Notes under the pieces: generated by a model
What the model saw: the letters and a program-made list of their open reading frames with translations, nothing else
Databases searched by the model: none
Told to the model about the DNA's origin: nothing
In this document: positions 60,550 through 64,000 of the stretch, piece after piece
Numbering within the stretch: the first letter of the stretch is position 1
Layout of the letters: each line of letters opens with the position of its first letter
Position numbers and translations under genes: made by a program
DNA from: CAZPWF01 sp964590725
GTDB lineage: Bacteria > Patescibacteriota > Saccharimonadia > Saccharimonadales > JACQNP01
NCBI GenBank assembly: GCA_964590725.1
Contig: CAZPWF010000002.1
Coordinates: forward strand, 1 to 64,000
Reading direction: 5' to 3'
DNA: 64,000 nt

Positions 60550-63108
60550 TTACTTTATGTCAAAGAATTCTTTTATTGCCTTTAGGTCACGGTCTTTCCA
60601 TGCGGACTGCCACTCAAGTGTTTCAATACCCTGGTTAATAGAACGCTCTAGTGCACTGCTAGTATGCTTGTCAAAAAACTTTTTAAACTCTGGAATAAAC
60701 GACACATCACTAAATGCGTTTGCGACATATAGAGGGAATCGGTGAAAACTAAGGTCATTTCCGATAGTTTTATCAAGCCAGCTCCAGTTTGTTTGCATCC
60801 ACTCCCAAGTAGCTCGTCTGGCGAATCGATTAGATAAGCTATATACAATCCAATATGCAATATCTTGTGATCGTATAGCTGGTGTCTTAATAAGATCTAG
60901 GGCTTGTTCAAATAACTCTGGTGACTTAAATCCGGTCAGCGCTGCTGCTAATGTAGTTTTTTCTTCGCTAAGAATGCTGGATTCGTGCATCTTGAATAGC
61001 TTATCAAAGGTTTTTTGGTCGTTTCGTTGACGTACTGTGGTACCGAATACAATTGAACGAAAGTCAGGCAGGATGTTTTCTATGCTGCTTGCACTGTCGA
61101 ATTGCTTGAGTGCTTCAGTCAAGGCCTTCGGATCGTCTGCACTGCTAGTCATTCCTATTACTGTTGGACGTAGCAATTGATCAAAATAACTATCTGTTTT
61201 CTTTGGTGTCCAACCAAGTCGCTTGTACTGCTTTGCTGATAGTTTTATGATGTAAGGCTTCATTGCTTCGCGTAGCTCTTCGTCGTCCATAGTGCTTCTG
61301 ATGGTTCCGAGAGCTCCCGCCATAACATCCCAAACAGCGCTGTTGTCTTCGTCTATGAAATTATCCAAAAACGCAAGCGCTTCTTTAGTTGGAGTGAAGC
61401 CGGCTTTCGCACTTTCGAAGACATCGCCAAGTATCCCAAGTCTGTCAAGCGGCATGAGGCTACCGTTCTTTACATTTTTACCAAGATAAATAAGTTGTTC
61501 TTGGTCGTAATCTACTCGGTAAAACCCTGTCTGATTTTGGTTAAGTTTGATGGTTTCTGGCTTTGCAGTTTTAATTGTCAGCGACTCTGTATTTAATAGT
61601 TCTGGTATGTCTAAGTTGTTGGCTTGTAATGAAATTGGCCATGTAACATGAGAGCTTTTTGGGTGTTTTGGATTGATGTAGAATCTTGCTTGGCTAATAG
61701 TAGTTGAAGATTTAATTGTATTGATGCTGACAACCGGGAACCCACTCTGTGTTGTCCAAGCATGCATGAATTCACTTACTGGTTTATTGGATGTATCTTC
61801 GAGTGCTTTCCATAGGTCGACAGTATCAGTGTTTTTAAAGGAATGAGCTGTTAGATAGTGCTGTAGCCCTTTGCGAAAATCCTCTGGGCCCAAATATGCA
61901 TTCAGCATATGAATAACGCTCGCGCCTTTACTGTAGCTAATCGTATCAAAGATGCTACGTATTTCATCAGGGTGTTTTATAGGAACCTCTATTGGGTGAG
62001 TGTGCTCTAGGGCATCAAGCTTGAATGCACGATGTTGTTCGTCTACTGCAAACTGAGTCCACATTTGCCACTCAGGAAATATGTAGTCAACCGCCATGTA
62101 TTCGATCCAACTAGCAAAGCCCTCGTTGAGCCATAAGTCTGTCCACCAGCGCATAGTTACTAAATTACCAAACCATTGGTGAGCTAATTCGTGTGCGACC
62201 ACCATAGCTACATATTGTTTTGTTGGGATGCTAGTGTTCTTCGGATCGACCAGCATACACTGCTCGCGGTAGGTGACACAACCCCAGTTTTCCATGGCGC
62301 CACTTGCGAAGTCTGGAAGTGCAATCATGTCGCATTTTTCGAGAGGATATGGAATTCCGAAGTAATCGTTATAAAAATCGAGACACTTGACTGCGACCAT
62401 TAGAGCAAATTCGGTGAACTTTACATTATCAGGCGTAGCATAGGCTCGTACAGTAACACCATCTTTTGTTTTTGCTTCTTTATAGCCCATTTCTCCATAA
62501 ACAAATGCCAAAAGATAAGTAGACATTATCGGGGTTGTCTCAAAAGCGGTAATTGTCTCCTTCGCTGTGGTCGATTGTTGTTTTGGCGGGGTATTCGAGA
62601 TAACTTCCTCGCCCTTTGGTGTAGTTAGCATCAAGTCAAAAGTGGCTTTTGCTTCGGGCTCGTCTATGCAGGGGAATACTTCACGGGCATGATGACTCTC
62701 AAATTGTGTCGCGATTAATTGCTTCTTTTGTGACTGTAGTTCAAAGTTACAGGGATAAATACCATTCATTTGAGGTGTTATTTTTCCTTCAAATTCTAAA
62801 GCAATTGTATAATTTCCTGGATAAAGTATTTCTTTGGTGTGTATTCTAACTTCATCGTATCTGTCGTGATGATTGATGCGATCAACCTTACAAGTAATGT
62901 CCTCTTTCTTGTCATGTTTAATTATCGTTGCTGATTTAATTTTGAGGCCAACTTGGTGTAATGTTATGCGTTTGTTTGGTCGATAGACTTTTTTGCCGGT
63001 TATGATAACCGAACCAGAGAAAACAGCTTTTTCTCGGTCGGGGCGCAAGGAAAGTTTATAATTAGTTGGGCAAAATTCACGAAACAGTCTCTTAACATTT
63101 TTACTCAT
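60550..63108 (-). CDS. pepN: M1-family aminopeptidase (aminopeptidase N type)
   Basis: 852 aa from ATG 63108 (ATG at 63132 would add 8 residues). N-terminal beta domain (1-190), the exopeptidase motif GAMENWG (about 270-276), zinc site H306-E307-x2-H310 and E329 (VAHELAHQWFGN, NEGFASWIEY), a middle domain, and a long helical C-terminal domain (530-852). Cleaves N-terminal residues of peptides; no signal peptide, hence cytoplasmic. In a host-dependent, amino-acid-auxotrophic cell such an enzyme would recycle imported peptides (inference). Confidence 0.95.
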   Translation of the reverse strand: MSKNVKRLFREFCPTNYKLSLRPDREKAVFSGSVIITGKKVYRPNKRITLHQVGLKIKSATIIKHDKKEDITCKVDRINHHDRYDEVRIHTKEILYPGNYTIALEFEGKITPQMNGIYPCNFELQSQKKQLIATQFESHHAREVFPCIDEPEAKATFDLMLTTPKGEEVISNTPPKQQSTTAKETITAFETTPIMSTYLLAFVYGEMGYKEAKTKDGVTVRAYATPDNVKFTEFALMVAVKCLDFYNDYFGIPYPLEKCDMIALPDFASGAMENWGCVTYREQCMLVDPKNTSIPTKQYVAMVVAHELAHQWFGNLVTMRWWTDLWLNEGFASWIEYMAVDYIFPEWQMWTQFAVDEQHRAFKLDALEHTHPIEVPIKHPDEIRSIFDTISYSKGASVIHMLNAYLGPEDFRKGLQHYLTAHSFKNTDTVDLWKALEDTSNKPVSEFMHAWTTQSGFPVVSINTIKSSTTISQARFYINPKHPKSSHVTWPISLQANNLDIPELLNTESLTIKTAKPETIKLNQNQTGFYRVDYDQEQLIYLGKNVKNGSLMPLDRLGILGDVFESAKAGFTPTKEALAFLDNFIDEDNSAVWDVMAGALGTIRSTMDDEELREAMKPYIIKLSAKQYKRLGWTPKKTDSYFDQLLRPTVIGMTSSADDPKALTEALKQFDSASSIENILPDFRSIVFGTTVRQRNDQKTFDKLFKMHESSILSEEKTTLAAALTGFKSPELFEQALDLIKTPAIRSQDIAYWIVYSLSNRFARRATWEWMQTNWSWLDKTIGNDLSFHRFPLYVANAFSDVSFIPEFKKFFDKHTSSALERSINQGIETLEWQSAWKDRDLKAIKEFFDIK

Positions 63109-63177
63109 ACTAGACAGTTTAACACAGTACATAGTTGACTAAACACAGACATAGTTGTAAAATATATATACATAATT

Positions 63178-63777
63178 ATGTTGAATTACGAACATCAACC
63201 CACTATTCTTGACCAAGAAGGTTTATCTGAAATTTCAGTGACCACAAAAAACAAACTTAGGGGTATAGCATTAGCAACCGAGTTGGCCCTAAGTGACCAG
63301 TTACACATACAAAGAGAGAGCATCAATTTTCATTCTAAAATGTTCTCAGGCTGGGAGATTAACAGCTGTTTTATGAGTGATATTTATTCTGAAGTATTAA
63401 TAAGTACAAAAAAGCAATTTCTGACACGTCATAAAGCCGACCGTAAGCAATACATGTACAGAGAAGTAAATACTTATAATAATAAAGCTGGCAGGGTGTT
63501 CGGCATTGCCGGACATGCGATAGGGTTGGCGCAAGATGTTAATCAGTCGGAGAATCTAATTATTAATTATGAGAGAGCTGGTTATATGAGTGAAATTCTG
63601 ACTGTCAAGGATGTCGCAACTCTGAGACCTGAGCAAAAGAAACTCTTTTTAGCATCAGAGGAAGACTATAGCCTAGAATCGAATACTGATTATGTTGCTA
63701 GTTCGTTTGCAAGCAAAGTAAGTTGTTTTGTTAGGGAGGTTAACGATATAAACCTCGAGTTTGACGTACTACTCTGA
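63178..63777 (+). CDS. Unassigned soluble protein
   Basis: 199 aa. Helix-rich N-terminal half (EISVTTKNKLRGIALATELA), then strand segments RKQYMYREVNTYNNK, IAGHAIGLAQDVNQSENLII and a C-terminal SKVSCFVREVNDINLEFDVLL. No membrane helix or known motif. A TATATA box lies 7 bases before the ATG without a ribosome binding site. The last codons contain the -35 box of the nusA promoter. Confidence 0.6.
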   Translation: MLNYEHQPTILDQEGLSEISVTTKNKLRGIALATELALSDQLHIQRESINFHSKMFSGWEINSCFMSDIYSEVLISTKKQFLTRHKADRKQYMYREVNTYNNKAGRVFGIAGHAIGLAQDVNQSENLIINYERAGYMSEILTVKDVATLRPEQKKLFLASEEDYSLESNTDYVASSFASKVSCFVREVNDINLEFDVLL

Positions 63778-63790
63778 AATAAGCTATACT
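63761..63790 (+). promoter_or_regulatory. Promoter of nusA inside the end of the upstream gene
   Basis: TTGACG (63761-63766), 18-base spacer, TATACT (63785-63790). It starts transcription near 63797, just before a terminator-like hairpin, 80 bases before the nusA ATG. Confidence 0.65.
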
Positions 63791-63798
63791 AGGTTTGT

Positions 63799-63823
63799 AG
63801 TCGGCCAGCAGGTCGGCTTTTTT
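63799..63823 (+). terminator. Terminator-like hairpin between the 199-aa gene and nusA
   Basis: AGTCGGCC (63799-63806) pairs with GGTCGGCT (63811-63818), 4-nt loop AGCA, two G-U pairs, followed by TTTTTT (63818-63823). It can terminate the upstream gene. For transcripts from the promoter at 63761-63790 it would form within the first 25 nucleotides, so it could also act as a leader element for nusA. Confidence 0.8.
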
Positions 63824-63878
63824 CATATATAGATACAGACAGATGTTAATAATCAAATGACAAGAGAAAGGTAATAAT

Positions 63879-64000
63879 ATGGAACTAGATATCAAGCAAC
63901 TCGCAATGGCGGTAAAAACGATTGCCGAAGAAAAGAATTTGCCAGAAGATGTTGTTCAGGAAGTGGTTGAACAGGCACTTGCGGCTGCGTATCGTAGAGA
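63879..64000 (+). CDS. nusA: Transcription termination/antitermination factor NusA (N-terminal fragment)
   Basis: The window ends after 40 codons. The sequence MELDIKQLAMAVKTIAEEKN, followed by LPEDVVQEVVEQALAAAYRR, matches the NusA N-terminal domain (helix, acidic loop, helix). AGAAAGG lies about 6 bases before the ATG. It follows the hairpin at 63799. The RNA-binding S1 and KH domains lie beyond the window. Confidence 0.85.
   Translation, partial: MELDIKQLAMAVKTIAEEKNLPEDVVQEVVEQALAAAYRR

Noticed and set aside
1..64000. UGA recoding (genetic code 25, as in Gracilibacteria/Absconditabacteria)
   Set aside because: TGA terminates well-defined genes at the right length (cyoA, cyoE, pheS), and no conserved protein needs read-through of TGA.
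1..64000. CRISPR arrays, insertion sequences, prophage genes, tRNA or rRNA genes
   Set aside because: No regularly spaced repeats, transposase motifs, phage structural genes or cloverleaf/CCA structures were seen; intergenic regions are mostly below 110 bases.

Overview
The window reads as a stretch of a Saccharibacteria (TM7, Patescibacteria/CPR) chromosome from a metagenome assembly. Evidence: AT-rich, very tightly packed genes with many 1-40 bp overlaps; a gene set typical of that group (two-subunit transketolase, GspE/PilB-like pilus ATPase without zinc cysteines, small YtxH-type and SHOCT proteins, gatCAB, M1 aminopeptidase, many unassigned membrane-anchored proteins); and TGA used as an ordinary stop (cyoA, cyoE, pheS), which argues against the UGA-recoding CPR lineages. 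The taxonomic call is inference from content. Two runs of exactly 100 N (16111-16210 and 33635-33734) are scaffold gaps. No rRNA, tRNA, CRISPR array or insertion sequence was seen, and no gene-free stretch exceeds about 170 bases.

Layout. 1-5.1 kb: a complete cytochrome bo3 quinol oxidase operon (cyoABCDE) and a small membrane protein. 5.1-12.3 kb: membrane and envelope proteins (HdeD-like, SHOCT, DUF6325-like, AI-2E permease, CorA, a PH/flavin-oxidase fusion, a zincin, a YdjM-like hydrolase, a lipid kinase). 12.3-14.7 kb: a Fur-family regulator divergent from a ZIP metal transporter, then rmuC. 14.7-22.3 kb: a GH63-like glycosidase, a gap, yajQ, pheST and an ABC exporter. 22.3-26.6 kb: Nudix, FKBP, a glutaredoxin/thioredoxin-reductase/MarR operon, a flavin reductase and a GDPD. 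26.6-35.1 kb: a central-carbon block (ppa, gap, rpiB, rpe, tkt N and C halves, fba, a PfkB kinase). 35-42.5 kb: unassigned proteins, a LOG-type protein, uvrB, a phosphoesterase and an alpha/beta hydrolase. 42.6-48.6 kb: gatC-gatA-(unknown)-gatB, an HD protein, galU and envelope proteins. 48.7-58.5 kb: dnaE, a CAP protein, trmH, pilB, malic enzyme, rplS, rnhB and yraN. 58.5-64 kb: a run of tiny proteins, a PlsC-like acyltransferase, an M1 aminopeptidase and the start of nusA.

How the parts fit. The carbon block covers the non-oxidative pentose-phosphate and lower-glycolytic steps; malic enzyme can feed pyruvate and NAD(P)H. The oxidase retains every catalytic, proton-channel and quinol-site residue I checked, yet the window has no heme or quinone synthesis and no dehydrogenase that clearly reduces quinone.

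The strongest pattern beyond the gene list is promoter architecture. At about eighteen genes on both strands a TATAAT-like -10 box, often with the extended TG, lies 6-9 bases before the start codon with no Shine-Dalgarno sequence. This implies leaderless mRNAs, and it also decides several start codons. Other points to check: a possible ~50-nt hairpin RNA next to fur, a promoter-hairpin arrangement just before nusA, and a 55-bp duplicated flank showing that the apparently broken fba gene is an assembly artefact.
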